Shown: piece by piece, positions 1 to 8,931 of the stretch
How positions within the stretch are numbered: the first letter of the stretch is position 1
Layout: each line of letters opens with the position of its first letter
Made by a program: the position numbers and the translations under genes
NCBI RefSeq assembly: GCF_937988725.1
Contig: NZ_CALKHS010000004.1
Span: forward strand, 310,001-374,000
DNA: 64,000 nucleotides
Direction of reading: 5' to 3'
Source: an uncultured Castellaniella sp.
GTDB lineage: Bacteria > Pseudomonadota > Gammaproteobacteria > Burkholderiales > Burkholderiaceae_B
The notes under the pieces: generated by a model
Told to the model about the DNA's origin: nothing
The model's input: the letters and a program-made list of their open reading frames with translations, nothing else
The model's database searches: none

Positions 1-1176
1 GCCCAGGGGCATTTTGGCCAGTTTGGCGGTTCGTTCGTGGCCGAAACCCTGGTGCACGCCCTGGACGCCCTGCAGAAAGCCTATGAGCACTACCGGGACG
101 ATCCTGAATTCCTGCGCGAATTCGCCGACGAACTGGAACACTTCGTCGGGCGCCCCAGCCCGGTCTACCATGCGCGGCGCTGGTCGCAGCAGCTGGGCGG
201 AGCCCAGATCTGGTTCAAGCGCGAAGACCTGAACCACACCGGCGCCCACAAGGTCAACAATTGCATCGGACAGGCCCTGCTCGCCCGCCGCATGGGCAAG
301 CCGCGCGTGATCGCCGAAACCGGCGCCGGCCAGCACGGCGTGGCGACCGCCACGGTGGCCGCCCGCTACGGCCTGGAGTGCGTGGTCTACATGGGCAGCG
401 AGGACGTGCGCCGCCAGGCATCCAACGTCTACCGCATGAAGCTGCTGGGCGCTACGGTGGTCCCGGTGGAATCCGGCTCGCGCACCCTGAAGGACGCCCT
501 GAACGAGGCCATGCGCGACTGGGTCACCAACGTCGAAAACACCTTCTACATCATCGGCACGGTGGCGGGTCCGCACCCGTATCCGCTGATGGTGCGCGAT
601 TTCCAGACCATCATCGGGCGCGAATGCCTGGAACAGATGCCGCGCGACGCGGGACGCCAGCCCGACTACGTGGTGGCTTCCGTGGGCGGGGGATCCAACG
701 CCATCGGCATCTTCCATCCCTACATCGAACATGAGTCCGTGCGCCTGATCGGCGTCGAGGCCGCCGGCGAAGGCCTGGACAGCGGCCACCATGCCGCCTC
801 CCTGAATCGCGGGGTGGTGGGCGTGCTGCACGGCAACCGCACGTACCTGCTGCAGGATGCCAACGGCCAGATCACCGAGACCCATTCGATTTCCGCCGGC
901 CTGGACTATCCGGGCGTCGGGCCGGAACACGCCTGGCTGAAGGATTCGGGGCGGGCCCAGTATGTGGGCATCACGGACCAGGAAGCCCTGGCCGCCTTTC
1001 ACAATTGCTGCCGCATCGAAGGCATCATGCCGGCGCTGGAATCCGCCCATGCCATCGCCTACGCCGCCAAACTCGCGCCCACGCTGCCCAAGGACCAGAT
1101 CATCCTGGTCAATCTGTCGGGACGCGGCGACAAGGACATGCATACCGTGGCCGAAACCAGCGGCATCGCGCTTTAG
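1..1176 (+). CDS. trpB: Tryptophan synthase beta subunit, 5' end outside the window
   Basis: Catalyses the PLP-dependent condensation of indole with L-serine, the last step of tryptophan synthesis, as the beta half of the alpha2beta2 complex. The reading frame is open from base 1, with 391 codons visible. The visible N-terminus (AQGHFGQFGGSFVAETL) is the normal TrpB start region, so only about 8 residues are missing. The PLP lysine lies in HTGAHKVNN, and the phosphate-binding glycine loop GGGSNAIG is present. The stop overlaps the Shine-Dalgarno of trpA, so the two are translated together. An internal ATG at 37 would give a shorter ORF but is not the true start. Identification is certain. Confidence 0.97.
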   Translation, partial: AQGHFGQFGGSFVAETLVHALDALQKAYEHYRDDPEFLREFADELEHFVGRPSPVYHARRWSQQLGGAQIWFKREDLNHTGAHKVNNCIGQALLARRMGKPRVIAETGAGQHGVATATVAARYGLECVVYMGSEDVRRQASNVYRMKLLGATVVPVESGSRTLKDALNEAMRDWVTNVENTFYIIGTVAGPHPYPLMVRDFQTIIGRECLEQMPRDAGRQPDYVVASVGGGSNAIGIFHPYIEHESVRLIGVEAAGEGLDSGHHAASLNRGVVGVLHGNRTYLLQDANGQITETHSISAGLDYPGVGPEHAWLKDSGRAQYVGITDQEALAAFHNCCRIEGIMPALESAHAIAYAAKLAPTLPKDQIILVNLSGRGDKDMHTVAETSGIAL

Positions 1177-1185
1177 GAGCCTCTC

Positions 1186-2019
1186 TTGACTGCATCCAAT
1201 CACCGCCTGGCGGCTGCCTTCTCCGGCCTGTCGGGGGGCACGGCCCTGATCCCCTACATCACGGCCGGAGACCCGCTGGTCACGTCCACGCCTGCGCTGA
1301 TGCAGGCGCTGGTGGCGGCGGGCGCCAATGTCATCGAACTGGGCGTGCCGTTTTCCGATCCCATGGCCGACGGCCCGGTCATCCAGCAGGCCGGGGAACG
1401 CGCCATCGCGGCCGGCGTCAGCCTGACTCGGGTGCTGGACCTGGTGGCCGAGTTCCGCCGCCAGGACGACCGCACGCCGGTCGTGCTGATGGGCTACGCC
1501 AATCCCATCGAATGCATGGGCCGGGACGAATTCGTGCGGCGCGCGGCCCAGGCGGGCGTGGACGGAGTCCTGGTCGTGGACTACACCCCCGAGGAATCCG
1601 CCGATTTCGCCGCCGGCCTGTCGGCGGCCGGCATCGATCCCATCTACCTGCTGGCGCCGACCTCCACCGAGTCCCGGATGGCCGATGTCGCGCGCCTGGC
1701 CCGGGGTTATGTGTACTATGTGTCCCTGAAGGGCGTCACCGGCGCCGGCCACCTGGATACCGACGACGTGGCCCGGCATCTGGCCGCCATCCGCCGCCAC
1801 ATCACGATTCCCGTGGGCGTCGGGTTCGGCATCCGGGATGCGGCCAGCGCCGCCCGGCTGGCGCCTCATGCCGATGCCGTCGTCATCGGCAGCAAACTGA
1901 TTCAAATCATCGAGGAAGCCTCGCGCAGCGAGGGTCCCCAGGCCGCGGTGGGCGCTGCCGCCGCATGGCTGGCCGACGTCCGCCAGGCCCTCGATCACGT
2001 CCAAAAAGGTCAAGCATGA
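1186..2019 (+). CDS. trpA: Tryptophan synthase alpha subunit
   Basis: Cleaves indole-3-glycerol phosphate to indole and glyceraldehyde 3-phosphate and channels indole to TrpB. The 277-residue protein has the TIM-barrel signature with catalytic Glu in NVIELGVPFSDPMADGP and Asp in the VLVVDYTPEE segment, plus the phosphate loop GVGFGIR. The start is TTG at 1186. The strong AGGAG that sets it lies at 1175-1179 inside the trpB stop region, and there is no ATG nearby. The 3' end overlaps accD by four bases (ATGA), so trpB, trpA and accD are translationally coupled, an order common in beta- and gammaproteobacteria. Confidence 0.96.
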   Translation: MTASNHRLAAAFSGLSGGTALIPYITAGDPLVTSTPALMQALVAAGANVIELGVPFSDPMADGPVIQQAGERAIAAGVSLTRVLDLVAEFRRQDDRTPVVLMGYANPIECMGRDEFVRRAAQAGVDGVLVVDYTPEESADFAAGLSAAGIDPIYLLAPTSTESRMADVARLARGYVYYVSLKGVTGAGHLDTDDVARHLAAIRRHITIPVGVGFGIRDAASAARLAPHADAVVIGSKLIQIIEEASRSEGPQAAVGAAAAWLADVRQALDHVQKGQA

Positions 2020-2897
2020 GCTGGTTCGAAAAAATCCTGCCCCCGCGCATCAATCGCCAACATGATTCGGGGTCCAAGCGGGTCCCGGAAGGCCTGTGGG
2101 TCAAATGCCCCTCGTGCGAATCCGTCCTGTATAAAGAAGACCTGCTGGCGACCCTGAACGTCTGCCCGAAATGCAGTCATCACATGCGCATCGGGGCCCG
2201 GGCGCGGATCGACGCGCTGCTGGACCCGGAAGGCCGGGTCGAGATCGGCGGCCAGACGCGCCCCATGGATCCCCTGAAGTTCAAGGATTCGCGCAAATAC
2301 CCGGAACGCGTGTCCGAAGCGACCAAGCAGACCGGCGAATCCGAAGCCATGGTCGTCATGAGCGGCACGATCCTGTCGGTGCCCGCCGTGCTGGCCTGCT
2401 TTGAATTCTCGTTCATGGGCGGTTCGATGGGCTCGGTGGTGGGCGAACGCTTCGCCCGGGGCGTCCAGGCGGCCATCGACCACCGCATGCCCTTCATCTG
2501 CGTGTCGTCCTCGGGCGGCGCCCGCATGCAGGAATCGCTGTTTTCCCTGATGCAGATGGCCAAGACCACGGCCATGCTGCATCAGCTGTCCGAAGCCGGC
2601 CTGCCGTTCATCAGCATTCTCACGGATCCCACCATGGGCGGCGTGTCCGCGTCCTTCGCCTTCATGGGCGACGTCGTCATGGCCGAACCCAATGCCCTGA
2701 TCGGCTTCGCCGGTCCGCGCGTGATCGAGCAGACCGTGCGCGAGAAACTGCCGGAAGGCTTCCAGCGGGCCGAGTTCCTGCTGACCAAGGGCGCCATCGA
2801 TTGCGTCGTCGATCGCCGCGAGATGCAGGCCGAACTGGCCCACATCCTGGCCCTGTTCACCCGCCAGCCGATCGAAGTCGTTTCCAAGGCGGCCTGA
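2016..2897 (+). CDS. accD: Acetyl-CoA carboxylase carboxyltransferase beta subunit
   Basis: Beta half of the carboxyltransferase that moves CO2 from biotin to acetyl-CoA, making malonyl-CoA for the fatty-acid genes further downstream. The 293-residue protein starts with the AccD N-terminus (MSWFEKILPP). It has the four-cysteine zinc ribbon (CPSC near residue 32 and CPKC near 51) and the crotonase-fold core with SSSGGARMQESLFSLMQM and the TDPTMGGVSASFA oxyanion-loop region. The start codon overlaps the trpA stop. A strong bidirectional terminator follows, so this is the last gene of the operon. Confidence 0.97.
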   Translation: MSWFEKILPPRINRQHDSGSKRVPEGLWVKCPSCESVLYKEDLLATLNVCPKCSHHMRIGARARIDALLDPEGRVEIGGQTRPMDPLKFKDSRKYPERVSEATKQTGESEAMVVMSGTILSVPAVLACFEFSFMGGSMGSVVGERFARGVQAAIDHRMPFICVSSSGGARMQESLFSLMQMAKTTAMLHQLSEAGLPFISILTDPTMGGVSASFAFMGDVVMAEPNALIGFAGPRVIEQTVREKLPEGFQRAEFLLTKGAIDCVVDRREMQAELAHILALFTRQPIEVVSKAA

Positions 2898-2948
2898 TGC
2901 CGGGAGCGGGCGCTCCGGCGCCCGCCTGATCGTTCCGTCCGACGCATG

Positions 2949-2986
2949 AAAAAGGCCCAGGATCTGTGAAGATCCCGGGCCTTTTT
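2949..2986. terminator. Bidirectional Rho-independent terminator between accD and rne
   Basis: Inverted repeat with arms AAAAAGGCCC-AGGATCT and AGATCC-CGGGCCTTTTT around a GTGA loop. It has a T run on one side and an A run on the other, so it can end both accD (+) and rne (-) transcripts, which converge here. Confidence 0.9.
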
Positions 2987-3028
2987 GTCGCAGGCCGCCC
3001 CCGTCAGGGGGCGGCCCGGATCACGCCA

Positions 3029-6022
3029 TCAATGCGAGGTTTCCACCTGCTGCAGGGGTTCTTCCTGCGTCTTGGCGACGGTCTTGCGGGCGCGGCCCAG
3101 GGGCTTGGGCGCCGCGACCGGTTCGGCCGGGGCGGTTCCCGCCCGGGTTTCGATGAGCTGCATCCCGGCGGAGCGCAGGGATTCGTCGATCGAAGGCAGG
3201 ACGATCGGGTGATCGCTGTCATCGGCCGATTCGGGCACCGGCGCCGCGGGCGGCAGCCCGAACGCCGGGGCTGCGGGGGCCTTGGCGGCGGTTTCGGGCA
3301 GGTCGGCCGGCTCGGCGGGGGCCGCTTCAGGTTCCGGCGTCGAAGTGAGAACCGGGGCCGGCGCTTCGGGAGTGGCGGTGTCCTGCGTCACGACTTCGGG
3401 CGCCGTCGCGACGGCGGCCGGGGGGGTCTCGGCTTCTTCAGTCGGGATGGCGACCGTTTCTTCCGCCTGGGCGATGACCGGGGCGGCGGGTTCCTCGACT
3501 TTCCGGACGGGCTCCTCGACTTCCCGGGTGGACGGCTCGTCGGCGGCGACGGGAGCGGTATCCTGCGTGTCCGTTTCTTCCGCGTTCAGGGCTTCCGGGT
3601 CGAAGCGCGGCGTTTCGTGCGTTTCGAGATCGCCGGCGGCGGCTTCAGCCGTATCCGGAGATTCCGTGCCGACGGCGGATTCCGCGCCTTCGCCGGTGCG
3701 GCGACCGCGACGGCCGCGACGGCGGCGGCGCTTGCGTTCCGGATCCGGGCTGTCCAGGCCGGCGTCCCCGTCCGTATCGACGGCGGGGCCGGCCACCAGG
3801 TCGGCGTCGGTGTCGGCGGGCGTCGGGGCGAATTGCGTGTCGTCCTGAGCGGCGGCCGGGGCGGGGAGGGTTTCGACGGCCGGAGCGGCCACGGCGGCGG
3901 CCGTGGTCAGTTCCACGACGTCGCTTGCGGCCTGGTCCTGCGCGTCTTCGGCGCGGCTGCGGCCGCGGCCCCGGCGGCTGCGGCCGCGACGCGGCTCGGC
4001 CGTGTCCTGCGCGGCATCCGCCGTGGCGACGGCGGGTCTGGCCGTCTGGGGCGCGCGGTCTTCGGAGGCGCGCTCGCGGCGCTGGGCGGGGCGGCTGTCC
4101 GAGGACTTCTCCGCGCGTTCGGCGCGGTCGGGGGATTCCGTCTTGTCGGCGCGGCCGTTGCGGTCGCCGCGGCCATTGGCGCGGGATTCCGGACGGCGGC
4201 CATTGTGGCGGCCGGCGCCGTTGCGGCGGCGGCTGTCATCTTCCCGGCGGGTCGGGGCGGCCGGCGCGGATTCCGCAGGCGCGGCCGCCGGTTCGGCGGA
4301 GCCGCTGAACCAGGACAGGATGCGCTTGAACAGGCCGCGCGAGGCGTCGGCGGCGGGCGCCGGCGCGGGGGCGGCGGCAGCGGCCTTGGCCGGACGCTCG
4401 ACGTGGTGCGGCGCCGGCTGGGCCGGCTGGATGCCCTTGACGAGGGCTTCCGGACGCGACTTGGCTTCCTGGTCCTTGTTGGGCTGCCAGACGACCTTGT
4501 CTTCGGGTTCCTGGACCAGTTCGAAGCTGGTCTTGTTGTCGTCCAGGCGGGGATCGTCGTGGCGCAGCCGCTCGATGTGGTGATGCGGCGTTTCCAGGGA
4601 CTTGTTGGGGATCAGGACCAGATTGACCTTCAGGCGCGATTCGATCTGGCTGATGTCGTGGCGCTTCTCGTTCAGCAGGAAGGTGGCGACGTCCACCGGC
4701 ACCTGGGCGTGCAGGGCGGCGGTGCCTTCCTTCATGGCTTCTTCCTGCAGCAGGCGCAGCACGTGCAGGGCGCTGGATTCGGCATCGCGGATGACGCCGG
4801 TGCCGGTGCAGCGCGGGCAGGTGACGTGCGAACCTTCGTTCAGGGCGGGGCGCAGGCGCTGGCGGGACAGTTCCATCAGGCCGAAGCGGGAAATCTTGCC
4901 CATCTGGACGCGGGCCCGGTCGAAGTGCAGGGCGTCGCGCAGGCGCTGTTCGACGGCGCGCTGGTTCTTGCCTTCTTCCATGTCGATGAAGTCGATCACG
5001 ATCAGGCCGCCCAGGTCGCGCAGGCGCAGCTGGCGGGCGACTTCGTCGGCCGCTTCCACGTTGGTGCGCAGGGCGGTTTCCTCGATGTCGGCGCCCCGGG
5101 TGGAACGGGCCGAGTTGACGTCCACGGCCACCAGGGCTTCGGTGTGATCGATGACGATGGCGCCGCCCGAGGGCAGCGTCACCGTGCGCGAATAGGCGGT
5201 TTCGATCTGGTGTTCGATCTGGAAGCGGGAAAACAGCGGCACGTCGTCGCGGTAGCGCTTCACGCGATTGACGTTGTCGGGCATGACCACGCTCATGAAG
5301 GCCGTGGCCTGATCGTGGATGTCGTCCGTGTCGATCAGGATTTCACCGATTTCAGGCGAAAAATAGTCGCGGATGGCGCGGATGACCAGGCTGGATTCCA
5401 GATAGATCAGGATCGGAGCCTTGTTTTCGCGGGCGGCGCCGTCGATGGCGGTCCACAGCTGCAGCAGGTAGTTCAGGTCCCATTGCAGTTCTTCCACGCT
5501 GCGGCCGATGCCGGCCGTGCGGGCGATCATGCTCATGCCGGCCGGGATTTCCAGCTGGTCCATGGTGTCGCGCAGTTCCTGGCGGTCTTCGCCTTCCACG
5601 CGGCGCGAGACGCCGCCGCCGCGCGGGTTGTTGGGCATCAGGACCAGGTACCGGCCCGCCAGGGAGATGAAGGTCGTCAGGGCCGCGCCTTTATTGCCGC
5701 GCTCTTCCTTTTCGACCTGGATGATGAGCTCCTGGCCTTCGGTCAGCGCATCCTGGATGCGCGCCGTGCGCACGTCCACGCCTTCCTTGAAGTAGGTGCG
5801 GGCGACTTCCTTGAAGGGCAGGAAGCCGTGGCGTTCTTCGCCGTAGCTGACGAAGCAGGCTTCCAGACCCGGTTCGATGCGGGTGATGACGCCTTTGTAG
5901 ATATTGCCTTTGCGCTGTTCGCGCCCGGCGGTTTCAATGTCCAGGTCGATGAGCTTCTGGCCATCGACAATGGCGACGCGTAGTTCTTCTTGGTGCGTCG
6001 CATTGAACAGCATGCGTTTCAT
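3029..6022 (-). CDS. rne: Ribonuclease E
   Basis: Essential endoribonuclease that starts mRNA decay, processes rRNA/tRNA precursors and scaffolds the degradosome. The protein has 997 residues. The N-terminal half has the S1 domain (about 35-120), the 5'-sensor and DNase-I-like core with metal-binding Asp 301 (DVNSAR) and Asp 344 (DFIDM), and the Zn-link CPRCTGTG (Cys 402/405). The C-terminal half (from about residue 530) is Ala/Pro/Glu-rich and disordered, with two arginine-rich RNA-binding stretches (RRGRSRRGRGRSR and RKRRRRRGRRGRR). It starts at ATG 6022 and has a long leader. The antisense strand is open over nearly the whole gene, but this is a high-GC shadow. Confidence 0.97.
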   Translation of the reverse strand: MKRMLFNATHQEELRVAIVDGQKLIDLDIETAGREQRKGNIYKGVITRIEPGLEACFVSYGEERHGFLPFKEVARTYFKEGVDVRTARIQDALTEGQELIIQVEKEERGNKGAALTTFISLAGRYLVLMPNNPRGGGVSRRVEGEDRQELRDTMDQLEIPAGMSMIARTAGIGRSVEELQWDLNYLLQLWTAIDGAARENKAPILIYLESSLVIRAIRDYFSPEIGEILIDTDDIHDQATAFMSVVMPDNVNRVKRYRDDVPLFSRFQIEHQIETAYSRTVTLPSGGAIVIDHTEALVAVDVNSARSTRGADIEETALRTNVEAADEVARQLRLRDLGGLIVIDFIDMEEGKNQRAVEQRLRDALHFDRARVQMGKISRFGLMELSRQRLRPALNEGSHVTCPRCTGTGVIRDAESSALHVLRLLQEEAMKEGTAALHAQVPVDVATFLLNEKRHDISQIESRLKVNLVLIPNKSLETPHHHIERLRHDDPRLDDNKTSFELVQEPEDKVVWQPNKDQEAKSRPEALVKGIQPAQPAPHHVERPAKAAAAAPAPAPAADASRGLFKRILSWFSGSAEPAAAPAESAPAAPTRREDDSRRRNGAGRHNGRRPESRANGRGDRNGRADKTESPDRAERAEKSSDSRPAQRRERASEDRAPQTARPAVATADAAQDTAEPRRGRSRRGRGRSRAEDAQDQAASDVVELTTAAAVAAPAVETLPAPAAAQDDTQFAPTPADTDADLVAGPAVDTDGDAGLDSPDPERKRRRRRGRRGRRTGEGAESAVGTESPDTAEAAAGDLETHETPRFDPEALNAEETDTQDTAPVAADEPSTREVEEPVRKVEEPAAPVIAQAEETVAIPTEEAETPPAAVATAPEVVTQDTATPEAPAPVLTSTPEPEAAPAEPADLPETAAKAPAAPAFGLPPAAPVPESADDSDHPIVLPSIDESLRSAGMQLIETRAGTAPAEPVAAPKPLGRARKTVAKTQEEPLQQVETSH

Positions 6023-6465
6023 GAGTGGGTTTCTCCGTTGTCAGGGCGCGCCGGATTCGGCGCACGACCACGGGTCACTCGGTGTGCATAGCGGCAGTCT
6101 GCGGTGGAGGTGGCTGCGGACGAAATCAGGCCGCGCCAGTCTCCGGTAAGAGTGGCACGGCGCGCTGGTGAGCGCGAGGTTCTGGCAGCAGGGAGGTCAA
6201 GGGCACGGTCGTGGTTGACGAAAGGTTGCTGGGAACGGCGGACGCGCGAAACACGGCGTCCGGTGCGGAAGAGCGAGCAGAAATCTGCGGCGTCGCACGC
6301 GGCTTGTCGATTTCCCTGCCCGATGTGGCGGGCGGAGAAACCGGGACAGAACCGGCGACCAAGGACCCAGAGACCGAAATCCAGGCAGTACAATGATGTC
6401 CCTGCAGCCCGGCGGAGCGCATGCCTTGCGTCTCTACGTCTGGCGGTTTTCGGCCTCTATAGGCT
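6023..6465 (-). other. Long 5' leader of rne (gene-free stretch of about 470 bases)
   Basis: No convincing gene lies between the rne start and rluC. The likely rne promoter at 6472-6499 implies an untranslated leader of about 440 nt. It contains at least one good stem-loop (CGCGCT-GGTG-AGCGCG, 6161-6176, written on the + strand). Enterobacterial rne mRNA also has a long leader (361 nt in E. coli) through which RNase E controls its own transcript. A similar role here is an inference from length and position, not from a conserved sequence I can verify. Confidence 0.6.
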
Positions 6466-6471
6466 GTTGCG

Positions 6472-6499
6472 ATTATATGCCGCTTTTCCCTATGCGCAA
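6472..6499 (-). promoter_or_regulatory. Predicted sigma-70 promoter of rne
   Basis: Read on the minus strand: -35 TTGCGC (6499-6494), 16-bp spacer, perfect -10 TATAAT (6477-6472). It overlaps the likely start region of the divergent rluC, so transcription of the two genes may interfere. Confidence 0.6.
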
Positions 6500-6506
6500 A
6501 ATAGAT

Positions 6507-7448
6507 ATGTCACCCGAGCGCCAACCGGCCGTGCGCCAGGTGGTGGTGGACAGTGAATCGGCGGGTCAGCGGCTGGACAACTTTCTGCTGCGCCTGAACA
6601 AGGGCGTGCCCAAAAGCCACCTGTACAAGGCCATCCGCGACGGCCAGGTGCGCATCAACAAGGGCCGCTGCCGCGCCGATACCCGGGTGCAGGCCGGCGA
6701 CCTGGTGCGCATCCCGCCGCTGCGCCTGCCCGATCCCGCCGCCCGGCCGGCCGCGCCGCCGGCGACGTTTCCCGTCCTGTACGAAGACGCCCACCTGCTG
6801 GTCATCGACAAGCCCGCCGGCGTGGCCGTGCACGGCGGCAGCGGCGTGTCCTTCGGGGTGATCGAACAACTGCGCGCCGCCCGCCCCGACGAACGCCTGC
6901 TGGAACTGGCCCACCGGCTGGACCGGGAAACCTCCGGCGTGCTGATGGTGGCCCGCAGCCGCAAGGCCCTGGTGGCCCTGCACGACATGATGCGCAACAG
7001 CCTGGGCCGCAAGCACTATCTGGCCCTGGCGGTGGGCGACTGGGTCAATGATCGCCAGCATATCCGCCTGCCGCTGCTGAAATATCTGACCCCGGGCGGC
7101 GAGCGCCGCGTGCGGGTCGATCCCCTGGGCAAGCCCGCGCACACCATCGTCACCCTGAAGCGCCGCTATGGCGGCGCCTATTCCCTGGTGGGCGCCGAGC
7201 TGCGCACCGGGCGCACCCACCAGATCCGGGTGCATCTGGCGTCCCAGGGCCATCCCATCGCGGGCGACGAGAAATACGGGCCGGACGAGATCCGCGCGGC
7301 CCTCTTCGCCCAGGGCTTCCGGCGCATGTTCCTGCATGCCCACCGGCTGGACATCCCCCATCCCGTGACGGGCGAACCCCTGGCGCTGGAAGCGCCCCTG
7401 CCGCCCGCCTGCCAGGCGGTGCTGGACTGGCTGGAGTCGAAACAATGA
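6507..7448 (+). CDS. rluC: 23S rRNA pseudouridine synthase RluC-type
   Basis: Converts uridines of 23S rRNA (positions 955/2504/2580 in E. coli) to pseudouridine. An N-terminal S4 RNA-binding domain (about residues 17-70, from ESAGQRLDNFLL) precedes the RluA-family catalytic domain with the aspartate in HRLDRETSGVLM and the RTGRTHQIRVHL motif. The start is uncertain: ATGs at 6393, 6480, 6492 and 6507 are in frame and none has a good Shine-Dalgarno. I chose 6507 because recognisable homology begins just after it. Divergence from rne is the same arrangement as in many proteobacteria. The stop overlaps the next gene. Confidence 0.93.
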   Translation: MSPERQPAVRQVVVDSESAGQRLDNFLLRLNKGVPKSHLYKAIRDGQVRINKGRCRADTRVQAGDLVRIPPLRLPDPAARPAAPPATFPVLYEDAHLLVIDKPAGVAVHGGSGVSFGVIEQLRAARPDERLLELAHRLDRETSGVLMVARSRKALVALHDMMRNSLGRKHYLALAVGDWVNDRQHIRLPLLKYLTPGGERRVRVDPLGKPAHTIVTLKRRYGGAYSLVGAELRTGRTHQIRVHLASQGHPIAGDEKYGPDEIRAALFAQGFRRMFLHAHRLDIPHPVTGEPLALEAPLPPACQAVLDWLESKQ

Positions 7449-8212
7449 CCTCTATGGACGACATGACACAGAACGCCCCCCTGGCGGCGCCGGCCGCCGC
7501 CGGCCCGATCGCCGATTCCGGACGCGCGGCCTACCAGGCCGTGATCTTCGACTGGGACGGCACCCTGCTGGATTCCACCCACCACATCGTCGGCGCCCTG
7601 ATCGGCGCCTGCCGCGACCTGAGGCTGCGCGAACCCACCCGGGAACAGGCGGGCTGGGTGATCGGCCTGTCGCTGCAGACGGCCTTGTACCAGCTGGTTC
7701 CCGAACTGCGGGCCGACCAGGTCGACGCCTTCGCGGAACGCTACAAGACCCATTTCAGGCGCCTGCTGGCCGACATGCATCTATTCGACGGGCAGGCGCA
7801 GCTGCTGCGCGATCTGCACGCCCAGGGCGTGGCGCTGGCCGTGGCGACCGGCAAAAGCCGCCTGGGCCTGGATACTTCCATGGAACGCCTGGGGCTGCAG
7901 GATCTGTTCCGGGCCACCCGCACGGTGGACGAGGCCCGGGGCAAGCCCGACCCCGACATGCTGGAGCAGCTGCTGGTCGAACTGGACCTGGCTCCCGGGG
8001 CCGTCCTGATGGTGGGCGACACCACGCACGACGTGCTGATGGCCAAGGCCGCCGGCATCGACAGCCTGGCCGTGTCCTACGGGGCGCACCGGGCCTCCCT
8101 GCTGGAATCCGCCCAGCCCACGGCCCTGGTTGGCACGGTGCCGGACATGCAGGCCTGGATTCGGGCCCGCGTCGTCCCCGGCGGCCCGGCCCGGGAAGTC
8201 GTCAATTCCTGA
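7445..8212 (+). CDS. HAD-IA family hydrolase, phosphoglycolate-phosphatase-like
   Basis: A 255-residue haloacid-dehalogenase-superfamily phosphatase. Motif I is FDWDGTLLDST (nucleophile and acid/base Asp), motif II the Thr in AVATGKSR, and motif III/IV are K in GKPDP and the acidic pair in MVGDTTHD. The cap is of the C1 type, inserted after motif I. It has a 25-residue Ala/Pro-rich N-terminal extension and internal ATGs at 7457 and 7466, so the true start may be slightly later. Its start overlaps the rluC stop (ATGA), so it is co-translated, as for the HAD gene that often follows rluC. The substrate cannot be told from sequence. Confidence 0.9.
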   Translation: MTSMDDMTQNAPLAAPAAAGPIADSGRAAYQAVIFDWDGTLLDSTHHIVGALIGACRDLRLREPTREQAGWVIGLSLQTALYQLVPELRADQVDAFAERYKTHFRRLLADMHLFDGQAQLLRDLHAQGVALAVATGKSRLGLDTSMERLGLQDLFRATRTVDEARGKPDPDMLEQLLVELDLAPGAVLMVGDTTHDVLMAKAAGIDSLAVSYGAHRASLLESAQPTALVGTVPDMQAWIRARVVPGGPAREVVNS

Positions 8213-8218
8213 GACGGC

Positions 8219-8926
8219 TCAGCTGGCCAGGAACAGAAACAGCGTCGGTTTCTTTTCGAAATCCGGCGCCCCGGCCTTGCGCCACTGCGCCACCGTCCGC
8301 GTCTGGATCGACTCGTCCGCGCACGTCAGCGAACTCGCGATGCATATCCGCGTCGTATCGCGCAGCGTGTGCGTCAGGGCCTCGAACATCGCGCCATTCC
8401 GGTAGGGCGTCTCGATCAGGATCTGCGTCTGCTGCTGCTTGTGGGATGCCGATTCCCAGGCGCGCAACTGCGCATCCCGTTCGTGCGCCTTCACCGGCGC
8501 GTAGCCGTGAAAAGCGAAACGCTGGCCTTGCAGCCCGCTGGCCATCAGTCCCAGCATGATCGACGACGGTCCCGTCCAGGGCAGTACCCGCAGGCCGCGC
8601 TCGTGCGCCTGCGCCACCACCAGCGCCCCGGGATCCGCGACCGCCGGGCAGCCCGCCTCGGACACCAGTCCCAGATCCTGGCCGGCGGGCACGGCATCCA
8701 GCCAGCCGCGGATGTCCTGCGGCGTGCTGTCCGCCTTCAGCGTGTGGATCGTGATCTCCTGCAGCGGGATCTGCGTGCCGATCAGTTTCAGGAACGCCCG
8801 CGCCGATTTCGCGTTCTCGGCGATGAAATAGCGCAGCTGCGCCGTGATTTCCCGGGCGGCCAGGGGCAGCCAGCGGTCGGGGGCGGACTCGCCCAGTCCG
8901 ACGGGGATGAGGTGCAAAGTGGTCAT
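8219..8926 (-). CDS. SAM-dependent methyltransferase, tetrapyrrole-methylase fold
   Basis: A 235-residue protein of the TP-methylase fold. It begins with the glycine-rich beta1 region (MTTLHLIPVGLGES) and carries the SAM-site SEAGCPAVADPGALVV stretch and the GPSSIMLGLMASGL segment typical of the RsmI-like group. It is shorter than RsmI (about 280 residues) and lacks the usual RsmI N-terminal GNLxD motif, so I do not call it RsmI. The frame is open upstream to 9448, but the upstream part is a shadow of maf, and ATG 8926 matches the family start. It sits five bases downstream of maf, probably in one operon. Its target is unknown. Confidence 0.85.
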   Translation of the reverse strand: MTTLHLIPVGLGESAPDRWLPLAAREITAQLRYFIAENAKSARAFLKLIGTQIPLQEITIHTLKADSTPQDIRGWLDAVPAGQDLGLVSEAGCPAVADPGALVVAQAHERGLRVLPWTGPSSIMLGLMASGLQGQRFAFHGYAPVKAHERDAQLRAWESASHKQQQTQILIETPYRNGAMFEALTHTLRDTTRICIASSLTCADESIQTRTVAQWRKAGAPDFEKKPTLFLFLAS

Positions 8927-8931
8927 GGGAG

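Noticed and set aside
2966..5983. 1,005-codon open frame antisense to rne
   Set aside because: It mirrors the rne coding frame in a GC-rich gene. The translation is Arg/Gly/Ala/Asp-rich repeats of low complexity with no domain, while rne itself is unmistakable.
6104..6556. ORFs on both strands in the rne leader (for example 150 codons on +)
   Set aside because: Basic, low-complexity translations without a family match or ribosome-binding site. They overlap each other and the leader of rne.
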